Assembly (NCBI RefSeq): GCF_036388275.1
Contig: NZ_DASVSF010000061.1
Span: 1 to 64,000 of the forward strand
Direction: 5' to 3'
Length of the DNA stretch: 64,000 nt
Source: Longimicrobium sp.
GTDB lineage: Bacteria; Gemmatimonadota; Gemmatimonadetes; Longimicrobiales; Longimicrobiaceae
A program made the position numbers and the translations under genes. This document shows, in pieces, positions 43,082 to 51,602 of this stretch. The stretch's first letter is position 1. Each line of letters begins with the position of its first letter. Below the pieces are notes generated by a model. That model searched no databases, was not told the DNA's origin, and saw only the letters and a program-made list of their open reading frames with translations.

Positions 43082-43288
43082 ATGGACTTCGAAATTGAGA
43101 TCGATCGCGAGGAGGACGGCCGGTGGATCGCGGAAGTGCCGTCGCTCCCTGGCGTAATGGTGTATGGAGACACGCGCGCGCAGGCTGTCACCAAAGCCCA
43201 GGCGCTTGCGTTGCACGTCATCGCAGACCGGATCGAACATGGTGAGGCCGCTGCGGATCCTCTGCGGGTTACGATCCAGGCTGCATGA
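43082..43288 (+). CDS. hicB: HicB-family antitoxin
   Basis: A 68-residue HicB/UPF0150 protein. FEIEIDREEDGRWIAEVPSLPG and GDTRAQAVTKAQALALHVIAD are the fold's typical strands and helix. GGAG lies upstream of ATG 43082. It lacks a C-terminal DNA-binding extension. It overlaps hicA by ATGA (43285-43288). Confidence 0.9.
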   Translation: MDFEIEIDREEDGRWIAEVPSLPGVMVYGDTRAQAVTKAQALALHVIADRIEHGEAAADPLRVTIQAA

Positions 43289-43497
43289 GCGAGTGGCCAT
43301 CGGCGAAAGCCAAGCGAGTGTTGGGCGCACTGCTGTGCATCGGATGGTCGATTGTGCGGGAACGAGGATCGCATCGTACGCTTGTTCGTAACGGCTGGTC
43401 CAACATCGTTTTCTCGTTTCACGACTCGGACGAGATCGGCCCGAAGATGCTCGCCCGACTCTCGAAGCGGACGGGGCTCAGGCCCGACGACCTGTAA
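43285..43497 (+). CDS. hicA: HicA-family mRNA interferase toxin
   Basis: A 70-residue double-stranded-RNA-binding-like toxin. GSHRTLVRNG carries the catalytic His. IVFSFHDSDEIGPKMLARLSK is the C-terminal half. HicA cleaves mRNA and is blocked by HicB. The antitoxin-first order is reversed from the E. coli layout but common in this subgroup. Confidence 0.9.
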   Translation: MSEWPSAKAKRVLGALLCIGWSIVRERGSHRTLVRNGWSNIVFSFHDSDEIGPKMLARLSKRTGLRPDDL

Positions 43498-43572
43498 CCT
43501 CTACACGACGGGACTACCATCACCACGCGAGATCTGATCGAACTGGCCGCGCCGACGGAGCAGGCCATCCTG

Positions 43573-44814
43573 GTGGCCGCTCCCTCCAAGCAGCAGACCG
43601 CCGAGGTAACCGAGGAGCACCTGGAGGAGCTCGCGCGCCTGGCCGACACCGCCGGCGTGGAGGTGCTTGACACGTTCGTCCAGCGCCTGGACTCGCCGCA
43701 CCCCAAGTTCTACATCGGCGAGGGGAAGGCCGAGGAGCTGAAGCAGCGGGTGGAGGTGGCGGGCGCGACGCTCATCATCATGGACGACGAGCTTTCGCCG
43801 GCGCAGGGGCGCAACCTCGAGAAGCTGCTGGGCACGCGCATCATGGACCGCGCGGAGCTGATCCTGGACATCTTCGCCACGCGCGCCCGCACCAGCGAGG
43901 CGCGTGCGCAGGTGGAGCTGGCGCAGCTTCAGTACATGCGGCCGCGCCTGACGCGCATGTGGTCGCACCTTTCGCGGTCGCGCTCCGGCCCGGGCATGCG
44001 CGGCCCCGGCGAAACGCAGCTGGAAACCGACCGCCGGATGATCGACCACCGCATCACCCGGCTGAAGGACGAGCTGGAGCGCGTGGCCCGCACCCGCGCC
44101 ACGCAGCGCAAGAGCCGCGAGGGCCAGCTCCGCGCCTCGCTCGTGGGCTACACCAACGCGGGCAAGTCGTCCATCCTGCGGGGGATTTCGGGAACCGAGG
44201 TGTTCGTCGAAGACCGGCTGTTCGCCACGCTGGACCCCACCACGCGCGCCATCGAGGTGGGCGAGGGCGCCGAGGTGCTGCTGACCGACACGGTGGGGTT
44301 CATCCGCAAGCTTCCCCACCACCTGGTCGCTTCCTTCCGCGCCACCCTGGAAGAAGCCGCCGAGGCCGACGTGCTGCTTCACACCATCGACGCGTCCCAT
44401 CCGCAGTGGGAAGAGCAGATGGAGGTAGTGACGGAGGTGCTGGGAGACCTGGGGCTGGCCGAGCGCCCGACCGTGCTCGTCTTCAACAAGATCGACCGCC
44501 TGACGCACGCCGAGGAGCAGGCGCTACGCGAGCGGTCGTTCGGAAGCGCCCGCTCCATCTTCGTCAGCACGGTGGAGGAGGGACGGCTGGAGCCGCTGCG
44601 CGTGCTGCTTCACGAGGAGCTTCAGAAGATCCGCCCGGACGTGCGGCTGACGCTGTCGTCCTCGCACGGGGGCCTGCTGGCGGAGATCTACCGCGACGGC
44701 GAGGTGCTGGAGCGCGAGGACAAGGGCGCCGAGATCCACATCCGCGCCCGACTGTCGAAAGCCTCCCTCGGCCGCCTGCGCACACGCGGCGTGAAGATCT
44801 ACGGCTGGGGGTGA
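43573..44814 (+). CDS. hflX: GTPase HflX
   Basis: A GTPase that splits stalled or heat-damaged ribosomes. From GTG 43573 it has 413 residues. The N-terminal glycine-rich HflX domain ends RSGPGMRGPGETQLETDRR. The G domain has G1 GYTNAGKSS at 192-200, G3 DTVGF and G4 NKID. In-frame residues upstream (DLIELAAPTEQAILVAA) look like the conserved HflX N-terminus, yet the only candidates are CTG 43534 or ATC 43519, after a stop at 43495. The true start may therefore be non-canonical. The C-terminal regulatory domain is complete. Confidence 0.93.
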   Translation: MAAPSKQQTAEVTEEHLEELARLADTAGVEVLDTFVQRLDSPHPKFYIGEGKAEELKQRVEVAGATLIIMDDELSPAQGRNLEKLLGTRIMDRAELILDIFATRARTSEARAQVELAQLQYMRPRLTRMWSHLSRSRSGPGMRGPGETQLETDRRMIDHRITRLKDELERVARTRATQRKSREGQLRASLVGYTNAGKSSILRGISGTEVFVEDRLFATLDPTTRAIEVGEGAEVLLTDTVGFIRKLPHHLVASFRATLEEAAEADVLLHTIDASHPQWEEQMEVVTEVLGDLGLAERPTVLVFNKIDRLTHAEEQALRERSFGSARSIFVSTVEEGRLEPLRVLLHEELQKIRPDVRLTLSSSHGGLLAEIYRDGEVLEREDKGAEIHIRARLSKASLGRLRTRGVKIYGWG

Positions 44815-44818
44815 ATCC

Positions 44819-45070
44819 ATGGGCGATTGGGAATCGCGCATCACCGTGGAGCCGGGGAAGAAGCGCGGGTTTCCATGCATCCGCGGGATGCGCATCTCCG
44901 TTCGGAACGTGATGGAGTACTTGGAAAGCGGGATGACCGAGGATGAGATCCTGAACGACTTCCCATACCTGGAACGGGAAGATCTCGATGCGGCGCGGCG
45001 GTATGCTGCCCGGTACGGAACCGGTCCCACCAATCCGTGGAGCTCGTTCGCGGGAGATCGCCTGCGTTGA
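44819..45070 (+). CDS. DUF433 domain protein
   Basis: An 83-residue protein starting 4 bases after hflX. ITVEPGKKRGFPCIRGMRIS and MEYLESGMTEDEILNDFPYL match DUF433, a small winged-helix-like domain frequent in VapB-like antitoxins. No PIN toxin is adjacent. Its stop overlaps the TTG of the next gene (TTGA at 45067-45070). Confidence 0.9.
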   Translation: MGDWESRITVEPGKKRGFPCIRGMRISVRNVMEYLESGMTEDEILNDFPYLEREDLDAARRYAARYGTGPTNPWSSFAGDRLR

Positions 45071-45954
45071 ACACGCACGCGGCAGAGCGGCTCGGGCACC
45101 TGTGGATCATCGGCGCGGGGCGGACGGGGCTGGCGCTGGGGCTGCGGCTGCACCGGGACCAAGCGGTCGATCGATTGACGGTCACGGGGCGGCGCGCGTC
45201 CGCGCCCGACCATCCGCTCTTCGGTGAGGCCGGCGCGGCGTATCGCCCGGCGCTGGACGGCGTGCCGGAGGGGATCAGCGGCATCGTAATCGCCGTCCCG
45301 GACGGCGCCATCGCCGAAGTGGCGGACCGCCTCGCGTCCCTGCATCCATCCCCCGAACTCCCCGTCCTGCACACCAGCGGCAGCCGGTCGATGGAGGTGC
45401 TGGCGCCACTCTCGGCACTGGGTCACGCGGTGGGCTCGGTGCATCCCCTGGCCGCCATCTCCGACCCGGTGGACGGGGCCGATCGCCTGGCCGGCGTGTC
45501 GTGGGGGGTAGAGGGCGACGGTGCGGCGCTGGACCTGGCGGAGCGGATCGTCGCGGCGTGCGGGGGACGGGCGTTGCGGATCGCGCCGGGCGGGAAGCCG
45601 GCGTACCATGCGGCGGCCGTGTTCGCCAGCAACTACGCGGTCGCTGTACTATCGCTGGCCGAGGGGCTGATGGAGCAGGCCGGCGTGCACGCCCGGGACG
45701 CGCGGCCCGCCCTGACGGCGCTGGCCGCGGGCGCGGTGGAGAACGTGGCGGCGCGCGGCCCGGTGGCGGCGCTCACCGGGCCCATCCTGCGCGGCGACGT
45801 AGAGACGGTGGCGCTTCACCTGGAACGGTTGTCGGCGGCGGAGCGCCCGTTATATTGCCTGCTCGGGCGGGAGGCCCTGCGGCTGGCGCGGCTGGCCGGG
45901 GTGGATCCCGCGGCGGCGGCACGGCTGGCGGACCTGCTGGGAGGGGCGGAGTGA
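45067..45954 (+). CDS. Rossmann-fold oxidoreductase-like protein (DUF2520)
   Basis: A 295-residue NAD(P)-binding protein. LWIIGAGRTGLALGLRLH at 11-28 is the dinucleotide-binding loop. GIVIAVPDGAIAEVAD and LHTSGSRSMEVL are typical of the ketopantoate/6-phosphogluconate dehydrogenase-like superfamily. The C-terminal helical DUF2520 domain holds YHAAAVFASNYAVAVL. The enzymatic substrate is unknown. It starts at TTG and its stop overlaps the GTG of pdxJ. Confidence 0.9.
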   Translation: MNTHAAERLGHLWIIGAGRTGLALGLRLHRDQAVDRLTVTGRRASAPDHPLFGEAGAAYRPALDGVPEGISGIVIAVPDGAIAEVADRLASLHPSPELPVLHTSGSRSMEVLAPLSALGHAVGSVHPLAAISDPVDGADRLAGVSWGVEGDGAALDLAERIVAACGGRALRIAPGGKPAYHAAAVFASNYAVAVLSLAEGLMEQAGVHARDARPALTALAAGAVENVAARGPVAALTGPILRGDVETVALHLERLSAAERPLYCLLGREALRLARLAGVDPAAAARLADLLGGAE

Positions 45955-46676
45955 GGCTTTACGTCAACATCGACCACGTGGCCACGGTGCGGCAGGCGCG
46001 CGGCACCGACGAGCCGGACCCGGTCCGCGCCGCCGTGCTGGCCGAGCTGGGCGGCGCCGACGGAATTACCGTTCACCTGCGCGAAGACCGCCGCCACATC
46101 CAGGACCGCGACGTTCGCCTGCTGATGGAAACGGCGCGGACGGTGGTGAACCTGGAGCTGGCCGCCGCGTCGGACGTGCTGGCGCTGGCGGAGGAGTGGA
46201 GGCCGCACCAGGCCACGCTGGTTCCCGAGCGGCGCGAAGAGGTGACCACCGAGGGCGGGCTGACCTTCGCGGGCGAGGGCACGCGGGGGTGGCTTGGCGA
46301 GGCTGTGCGGCGCCTGAAGGACGCGGGAATCCGCACCTCGCTGTTCATCGACCCCGACGCCGAGTCCGTCCGCGCCTCGCTGGAGCTGGGCGCCGACGCC
46401 ATCGAGCTTCACACGGGCGAGTACGCCAACGCCCGCGGCGCCGAGCGGCACGACCAGCTTGGACGCCTGCGCCGCGCCGCCGCGCTGGGCCGCTCGCTGG
46501 GGCTGGCGGTGCACGCCGGCCACGGCCTTACGTACGAGAACGTGGCACCCCTGGCGGCCGTGGAAGAGATCGAGGAATTGAACATCGGCCACTCCATCGT
46601 CAGCCGCGCCATGTTCACCGGCATGGAGCGCGCGGTGCGCGACATGGCCGAAATCATCCGCCGCGCCCGCCGCTGA
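45951..46676 (+). CDS. pdxJ: Pyridoxine 5'-phosphate synthase
   Basis: A 241-residue TIM-barrel enzyme that condenses 3-amino-2-oxopropyl phosphate with deoxyxylulose phosphate to pyridoxine 5'-phosphate. YVNIDHVATVRQARGT at 4-19 is the family opening. GADGITVHLREDRRHIQDRDV and TLVPERREEVTTEGGL hold the active-site His, Arg and Glu. ELNIGHSIVSRAMF is the phosphate-binding end. GTG start overlaps the preceding stop. No pdxA is nearby. Confidence 0.97.
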   Translation: MRLYVNIDHVATVRQARGTDEPDPVRAAVLAELGGADGITVHLREDRRHIQDRDVRLLMETARTVVNLELAAASDVLALAEEWRPHQATLVPERREEVTTEGGLTFAGEGTRGWLGEAVRRLKDAGIRTSLFIDPDAESVRASLELGADAIELHTGEYANARGAERHDQLGRLRRAAALGRSLGLAVHAGHGLTYENVAPLAAVEEIEELNIGHSIVSRAMFTGMERAVRDMAEIIRRARR

Positions 46677-46693
46677 CCCGCCAGATCAATCCC

Positions 46694-48145
46694 ATGGCCC
46701 AACCGCTCAGCGAATACTTCGCGCTGGAAGCCGGCGAGTTCCTGGACCAGCTCGACGCGCTGCTGGCCAGCTCCGAGCGGCCGGACCCCATGCGCTTCTT
46801 CCGCCTTGCCCGTGGCGTGCGCGGCAGCGCCCAGCTTGCCGGCGCCACGGCCATCGCCACGGTGGCGGAGCGGTTGGAAGACGGCGCCCGCGCCATCCGC
46901 GACGGCGTGCTCCCCTGGTCGCCCGAGGTGCGCGACCGCGCCCGGGCCACGGCCGGCGACCTGCGCGCGCTGGTGATCCGCTTCGGCGCCGACTGGGCCG
47001 CGGCGGACGACGATCGCGCCCGCGCCGCCGCCGATCGCTGGATCGACGTGGCCGGCGCGCGCCGCGAGACCGGCCAGCAGGCGCCCGGCGACGAACTGTT
47101 CGGCTTCGTACGGCGCGAGATCACCGGGGTTGTCGCCGAGCTCGACCGCGTGCTCGGTGAGCTGCGCGAGAACCCCGAGGCGCGCGACCCGCTTCGCGTG
47201 GTCCTGCGGCGGATGCGTCCCGTTCGTGGCGTGGCGGGGATGGAGGTGTTGGCCCCCGTGCTGGAGGGACTGGAGGGGATCGAGGACACCGCCCACGAGA
47301 TCCTGGGCCGCGCCTCCGCCGTCAGCGCCGCCGAGCTGGAGCTGCTGGGCGCCGCCCGCGATGCATTGGATGCCGCCGGCCGCACGCTGGCGAACGGGGA
47401 GCCGCCGGGCGACTCGGCCGAGCTGGTGCGCATGCGCGAGCTGCGCGACCGCGCCGACGACGCGCAGGACGCGGGCGACACCGACGTGGTGCCCATCAGC
47501 CGGCTGTTCGCGGACGGCGGCGTGGGCAACCTGGTGTCGTCGCCCATGGCGCCGGTGCCGGGCGAGGGCGGCGGGGCCTCCCCCGAGGTCGAGCAGTTCC
47601 TGCGCATCGAAGGCACCGGATTTCTGGACCGTGCCGAGGGGCTGCTGGCCAGCCTTCCCGCGCGCCCGCGCCGGTTCGGGCGGATTGCGCGCGAGGTGGC
47701 GGAACTGGCGGCCTCCGTGCGCGAGCTGGCGACCACCTACGGCGTGGCGGGGATGTCCGCCGCGGCAGACCTAGCCGCTACGCGCGTCGGCGCGTCCACC
47801 ACACCCGACGAGGCGCGCGAGGCCCTGCGCACCCTCCGCTACGCCCTTCCCGGCGCGCCGCCCCCGCCCGCCGCGGAATCGCTGCCGGCTCCGGACGTCG
47901 CCGCGCAGCCGGCGGAGCCCGCCGCGACCGCCGCCGCACCCGCGGCATCCACGCTGGCGGCCGAGGAGGAGGGCGTCGTTCCCGTGGAAACGCTGCTCTA
48001 CGATCCCGGCGACGCCTTCCGCGTGGCGCTGAGCCTGCGCGGCCGCATCGAGCAGCTGGCGGCCGGGGAGAACGGACCGGCGCTGACCGAGGCGCTGGAC
48101 GAGCTGTTCGGCCTGGTGCAGCTGGCGATGGGGGCGCCGTCGTGA
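46694..48145 (+). CDS. Protein with three degenerate Hpt-like segments
   Basis: A 483-residue cytosolic protein, helical and charged. Three segments resemble histidine-phosphotransfer (Hpt) helices. They are RFFRLARGVRGSAQLAG near 33-49, VVLRRMRPVRGVAGM near 172-186, and RRFGRIAREVAELAASV near 321-337. In Hpt domains a His occurs in the consensus 'AHTLKG'; here each shows Arg at that place. An Ala/Pro-rich linker (about 400-430) leads to a helical C-terminus. It could be a pseudo-Hpt scaffold or regulator. It lies in an operon with pdxJ and ispE and no kinase. Confidence 0.7.
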   Translation: MAQPLSEYFALEAGEFLDQLDALLASSERPDPMRFFRLARGVRGSAQLAGATAIATVAERLEDGARAIRDGVLPWSPEVRDRARATAGDLRALVIRFGADWAAADDDRARAAADRWIDVAGARRETGQQAPGDELFGFVRREITGVVAELDRVLGELRENPEARDPLRVVLRRMRPVRGVAGMEVLAPVLEGLEGIEDTAHEILGRASAVSAAELELLGAARDALDAAGRTLANGEPPGDSAELVRMRELRDRADDAQDAGDTDVVPISRLFADGGVGNLVSSPMAPVPGEGGGASPEVEQFLRIEGTGFLDRAEGLLASLPARPRRFGRIAREVAELAASVRELATTYGVAGMSAAADLAATRVGASTTPDEAREALRTLRYALPGAPPPPAAESLPAPDVAAQPAEPAATAAAPAASTLAAEEEGVVPVETLLYDPGDAFRVALSLRGRIEQLAAGENGPALTEALDELFGLVQLAMGAPS

Positions 48146-48158
48146 CGGGGCCGTGCCG

Positions 48159-49220
48159 ATGAAGAAGCACCTGAAGACGGTCGTCGGGGTTGCGGCGACC
48201 GTCTTTTTCCTGTGGCTGGCGCTGAAAGACGTGGAGTGGGCGGACGTCTGGAGGCACCTGCGCGAGGCGGACCTGCTGCTGCTGGGCGCGGCCGTGCTGG
48301 TGTCGACGGTGGGAATGCACATTCGCGCCATGCGCTGGAAGCCGCTCCTGGACCCGGTGGCGCCGGGCATCGGCTGGAAGCCGCGCATCGCGGGTGTTTG
48401 CATCGGCTTCGGCGCCAACAACGTGTTCCCCGCGCGGCTGGGCGAGTTCGCCCGCACCTGGGTGCTGGCGCGCCAGGCGAACGTTACCCTGAGCGCCGCG
48501 TTCGCGTCGCTGGTGCTGGAGCGGGCGCTGGACGGACTGGTGATGATCGCCTTTCTGCTCCTCGCCATGTCACTGCCCGGGTTTCCCGAGCTGGCAGCGG
48601 GCGGCCCGGTGGATTTGCAGGCCACCGTGCGCGTGGTGATGGCCGTCTTCGCCGTGCTGATGGGAGCGCTGGTGTGGATGGCCTACTTCCCCGCGCGCGC
48701 GGCGTCGGTGGCGGAACGAGTCGCGGTCGTTCTACCCTCCGCCTTCCGCCGGCCGCTGGTCGACGCGTTGAGGGCGTTCCTCGCTGGCCTGCACGTGCTG
48801 AGGAATCCACGCCTGCTGGCCGTATCCGTGGCGTGGGCGCTCTTCCAGTGGGCGTTCCTCGCCGGCTCGTTCGTGCTGGCGTTCCGCGCGTTCGGGATCG
48901 ACGAGCCGGGGTACGTGGGCGCGCTGTTCCTGCAGTCGTGCATCGCGCTTTTGGTCTCCGTCCCGTCCGGGCCCGGGTTCTTCGGGCCGTTCGAGGCGGC
49001 GAGCGTGTGGGGGCTGGGGCTGTGGGGGGTGGACAAGAGCCGCGCCGCCTCGTTCGCCATCGGGTTTCACCTGGGCGGATGGTTCACGGTTACGGGGCTG
49101 GGCGTGTACTACGCCGCGCGGCTGAACCTGCGCTGGCGGGACCTGCGCCGCAGCGAGACGCGTGTGGAGGAGGCGGTGGAAACGGATCCGACGCTGAACC
49201 CCCATGCCCGCCCCCACTGA
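48159..49220 (+). CDS. Lysylphosphatidylglycerol-synthase-TM/flippase-like membrane protein
   Basis: A 353-residue protein with about eight hydrophobic helices of the UPF0104/LPG-synthase transmembrane superfamily. IRAMRWKPLLDPV and IGFGANNVFPARLGEFART carry the conserved Arg-Trp and N-x-x-x-P-A-R-x-G-E motif. SVPSGPGFFGPFEA is the second family motif. Members flip or modify lipid-linked substrates; the soluble lysyl-transferase half is absent. GTG 48153 is an alternative start. Its last 17 bases overlap ispE. Confidence 0.9.
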   Translation: MKKHLKTVVGVAATVFFLWLALKDVEWADVWRHLREADLLLLGAAVLVSTVGMHIRAMRWKPLLDPVAPGIGWKPRIAGVCIGFGANNVFPARLGEFARTWVLARQANVTLSAAFASLVLERALDGLVMIAFLLLAMSLPGFPELAAGGPVDLQATVRVVMAVFAVLMGALVWMAYFPARAASVAERVAVVLPSAFRRPLVDALRAFLAGLHVLRNPRLLAVSVAWALFQWAFLAGSFVLAFRAFGIDEPGYVGALFLQSCIALLVSVPSGPGFFGPFEAASVWGLGLWGVDKSRAASFAIGFHLGGWFTVTGLGVYYAARLNLRWRDLRRSETRVEEAVETDPTLNPHARPH

Positions 49221-50118
49221 ATCCGTCACCGTCAGCGCACCGGCGAAGGTGAACCTCTTCCTCCGCATCCTGGCGCGCGAGGAAAGCGGGTACCACGGGC
49301 TGGAGACGCTGTTCTGCGCAGTGTCGCTGGCGGATAGGGTCACCGTCCGCCGCGGCGCGCCGGGAATCCGGCTTGTAGTCGAGGGTGGCGTGGATACCGG
49401 CCCGCCCGAGCGAAACCTGGCGGTTCGCGCGGCGGAGCGCTTCCACCGCGAGCTGGGTGAGGCCGCGGCGGTGGAAATCCACCTCACCAAGCGCATCCCC
49501 TCCGCGGCGGGGCTGGGGGGCGGATCGTCGGACTGCGCGGCCACGCTGCGGGCGCTGAACGCTCTCCATGGGCAGCCGTTCGACCGCGCCGCGCTGCTGG
49601 GGATGGCGATCGAGCTCGGCAGCGACGTTCCCTTCTTCCTCTGCGGCTCACCGCTGGCCCTGGCGTGGAGCCGCGGCGAGCGCCTGCTGTCCCTGCCGCC
49701 CCTTCCCACGCATCCAATAGTAATCGCGCATCCTGGCGTGGCGATGGCGACGCCGGACGCGTTCCGCCGCGTGGCCGAGCAACGGGGCGGGGGATACCAG
49801 CCCCGATCCAGATCCATCCCGATCGAGCAGTTGACGGACTGGAACGCCGTCGCCGCGCTGGCTGAGAACGACTTTCAGCCCGTCGTCGCCGAGCAGATCC
49901 CGCTGATCGCCGAAGCCGTGGATGCGCTCCGGGATGCCGGCGCATCCGTCGCGCTGATGGCGGGAAGCGGCTCATCCGTGTTCGGCGTGTTCGGCGAGGC
50001 CGCGGAGCGCGACGGGGCGATGGAGCGCCTGCGCGGGATGGGGATGAGCGTGTGGGCGGCGGAGACGCTGGAAAACGAGCCGGACGTGCGGGTTGACCCG
50101 ATTGGCGAGGTGGGATAA
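49204..50118 (+). CDS. ispE: 4-diphosphocytidyl-2-C-methyl-D-erythritol kinase
   Basis: A 304-residue GHMP kinase of the MEP isoprenoid pathway. VSAPAKVNLFLRIL opens the family. IPSAAGLGGGSSDCAAT is the ATP-binding glycine-rich loop. LGSDVPFFLCG and ALMAGSGSSVFGVF are further conserved motifs. Start and end overlap or abut neighbours in the operon that begins at DUF433/DUF2520. A short hairpin and a tRNA follow. Confidence 0.97.
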   Translation: MPAPTESVTVSAPAKVNLFLRILAREESGYHGLETLFCAVSLADRVTVRRGAPGIRLVVEGGVDTGPPERNLAVRAAERFHRELGEAAAVEIHLTKRIPSAAGLGGGSSDCAATLRALNALHGQPFDRAALLGMAIELGSDVPFFLCGSPLALAWSRGERLLSLPPLPTHPIVIAHPGVAMATPDAFRRVAEQRGGGYQPRSRSIPIEQLTDWNAVAALAENDFQPVVAEQIPLIAEAVDALRDAGASVALMAGSGSSVFGVFGEAAERDGAMERLRGMGMSVWAAETLENEPDVRVDPIGEVG

Positions 50119-50128
50119 TTTTCGGCGT

Positions 50129-50150
50129 GCGTAGCGCTTAGTCGCTACGC
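50129..50150 (+). terminator. Short hairpin after ispE
   Basis: GCGTAGCG pairs with CGCTACGC across six bases, 10 bases after the ispE stop. It has no T-tract. It may end the operon or separate it from the tRNA. Confidence 0.45.
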
Positions 50151-50154
50151 TCGG

Positions 50155-50225
50155 TGCCCCCTGGTGTAATGGCAGCACAGGAGTCTTTGGAACTTCTAGT
50201 GGAGGTTCGAATCCTCCGGGGGCAA
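50155..50225 (+). tRNA. tRNA-Gln (anticodon TTG)
   Basis: A 71-base cloverleaf without encoded CCA. The acceptor arm TGCCCCC pairs with GGGGGCA. The D-arm is GTGT/GCAC. The anticodon arm GGAGT/ACTTC encloses CTTTGGA with anticodon TTG at 34-36. The T-arm GGAGG/CCTCC encloses TTCGAAT. It is followed by a strong terminator. Its 3' side marks the start of a small accessory island. Confidence 0.95.
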
Positions 50226-50232
50226 CTTTCAG

Positions 50233-50265
50233 GCAGGGTGGCTTTGATGCCACCCTGCTTTTTTT
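50233..50265 (+). terminator. Rho-independent terminator of tRNA-Gln
   Basis: GCAGGGTGGC pairs perfectly with GCCACCCTGC over a 6-base loop and is followed by seven T residues, 8 bases after the tRNA. Confidence 0.9.
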
Positions 50266-50400
50266 CACGTTGCAACCCTGGCGCTTGCGCTATGTCGCGA
50301 GTGCCGGCATCTTCAGGTGGCCGCAAAAGTAGGCCACGTGGCCTATTCGAGCGGCCACATGCAAGATCATTGGACGGGAGCCTCAGCGACGCCGTAGACC

Positions 50401-51033
50401 ATGCTTTTCAGCCCGCTCAATGGTATCCTTTCCTCAGGCGTACGCGTGCGTGCACTGCGCGTTCTGGCGGACGCACATCAGCCGCTGTCCGGGCGTGAGA
50501 TCGCGCGGCAGGCACACGCCAGCCGCGCGATGACGCAACGCGGATTGGGAGAGCTGACGCAACTCGGTGTGGTTCTGATGGAGGAAACGTCGGCCCAGCA
50601 TCTCTATCGTCTGAACGAGAACCACCACCTCGTGCGCGATGGGCTCCTGCCGCTCTTTCGGGCGGAGCGTCAGCGGGCTGAAGAGTTGTTCGAGGAACTG
50701 CGGCGCATACTGCTGAACGAGGCAGGCGCGGCGGCGGGGCATGTGCTGACTGCGTATCTGTTCGGGAGCGCCGCTCGGGGCGATGACGTTCCCGGAAGCG
50801 ATCTCGACGTTCTCGTCATCACGCCCGACGCTCGGGCTACCGAAGCGGTGCACGATGCACTTTCGGCGCGTGCGCCAGCACTCCGAACGTACTTTGGTGT
50901 GGTGCTCTCGCCCGTGGTGCTGGACTTGGCGACGGCTCGTGAGCAGGCGGGCAGTGCGGACAGCTTTCTACGTGACGCAATCCGCGAGGGCCGGCGGATC
51001 TACGGAAGGCCACTGAAGGAACTGCTGTGGTAA
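50401..51033 (+). CDS. Winged-helix nucleotidyltransferase (MNT antitoxin-like)
   Basis: A 210-residue protein. The N-terminal winged helix (VRALRVLADAHQPLSGREIA, RAMTQRGLGELTQLGVV) binds DNA. The C-terminal nucleotidyltransferase core has LFGSAARGDDVPGSDLDVLV with the metal-binding Asp pair. In MNT-HEPN systems this protein modifies and silences the HEPN RNase, and the adjacent gene is HEPN-like. Its stop overlaps the GTG of that gene. It lies just past tRNA-Gln. It shares its architecture with the protein encoded at 24908-25591. Confidence 0.88.
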   Translation: MLFSPLNGILSSGVRVRALRVLADAHQPLSGREIARQAHASRAMTQRGLGELTQLGVVLMEETSAQHLYRLNENHHLVRDGLLPLFRAERQRAEELFEELRRILLNEAGAAAGHVLTAYLFGSAARGDDVPGSDLDVLVITPDARATEAVHDALSARAPALRTYFGVVLSPVVLDLATAREQAGSADSFLRDAIREGRRIYGRPLKELLW

Positions 51034-51457
51034 CACGGGGGCGCCGCAAGGATACCGACCGGCACCAAGCGGCGAAGTACCGCAACGTCGGCTCGGCCCT
51101 CCTGCAGAGCGCAAAGGATCTGGAAGATCTCGCAACGGATGAGACTCGCTACGGCAACGCCACTTCGGTGATCGCCATCCACGCGGCGATCGCGTACAAC
51201 GACGCGATCACCATCGCATATGGCGGGTTCAAGTCCACCGAAGGCGAGCACGTCAGAGCGCCGGACGCCCTGCTGGCCGCACTGAAGAACCCTTCACCCG
51301 AGGCGGTCGACCTGCTCCGCGCCGTCGTCAAGAAGAAGGACGCGGTCTCCTACCAGGAGTATACAGTACGAGGGCAGATGCGTCCGCGATCCTCCGCAAG
51401 GCGGAGTCGTTCTGCGCGTGGGCCGAGGAAGCATACCAGCGGCGCCCGCCCACGTGA
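51027..51457 (+). pseudogene. HEPN-like gene disrupted by a frameshift
   Basis: Reading from GTG 51027, residues such as HQAAKYRNVGSALLQSAKDL and TSVIAIHAAIAYNDAITIAY match HEPN partners of MNT proteins. At about 51363-51375 the frame leaves the protein. In another frame ADASAILRKAESFCAWAEEA continues the expected C-terminal helix to a TGA at 51455-51457. One missing base explains this. The in-frame product would instead run on into unrelated Arg-rich sequence. The toxin is therefore probably inactive, or the sequence has an error. Confidence 0.7.
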
Positions 51458-51581
51458 CCGGCTGGGTTGCGCGACTTACAGCCGCGCGTCCCGTCAGCCA
51501 CCAGCTGTTTCATGCGTCTTGGTGGACAGCGAGCGAGAGTCTTGTGTCACGAGCGCGATCCGTAGAAAGTGGAAGAGAAGC

Positions 51582-51596
51582 TTCCAAAATCGGAAA
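51582..51596. promoter_or_regulatory. ROK-type operator-like palindrome, remnant copy
   Basis: TTCCAAAATCGGAAA lies 6 bases before the ATG of the ROK remnant. It differs by one base from TTCCAAAACCGGAAA at 53099-53113. The half-sites are TTCC and GGAA with a 6-base spacer. Confidence 0.5.
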
Positions 51597-51602
51597 CAAC
51601 GG

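Noticed and set aside
51340..51390. Programmed ribosomal frameshift in the HEPN gene
   Set aside because: No slippery heptamer is present around 51363-51375, and nothing suggests a stimulatory structure; a simple indel is more likely.
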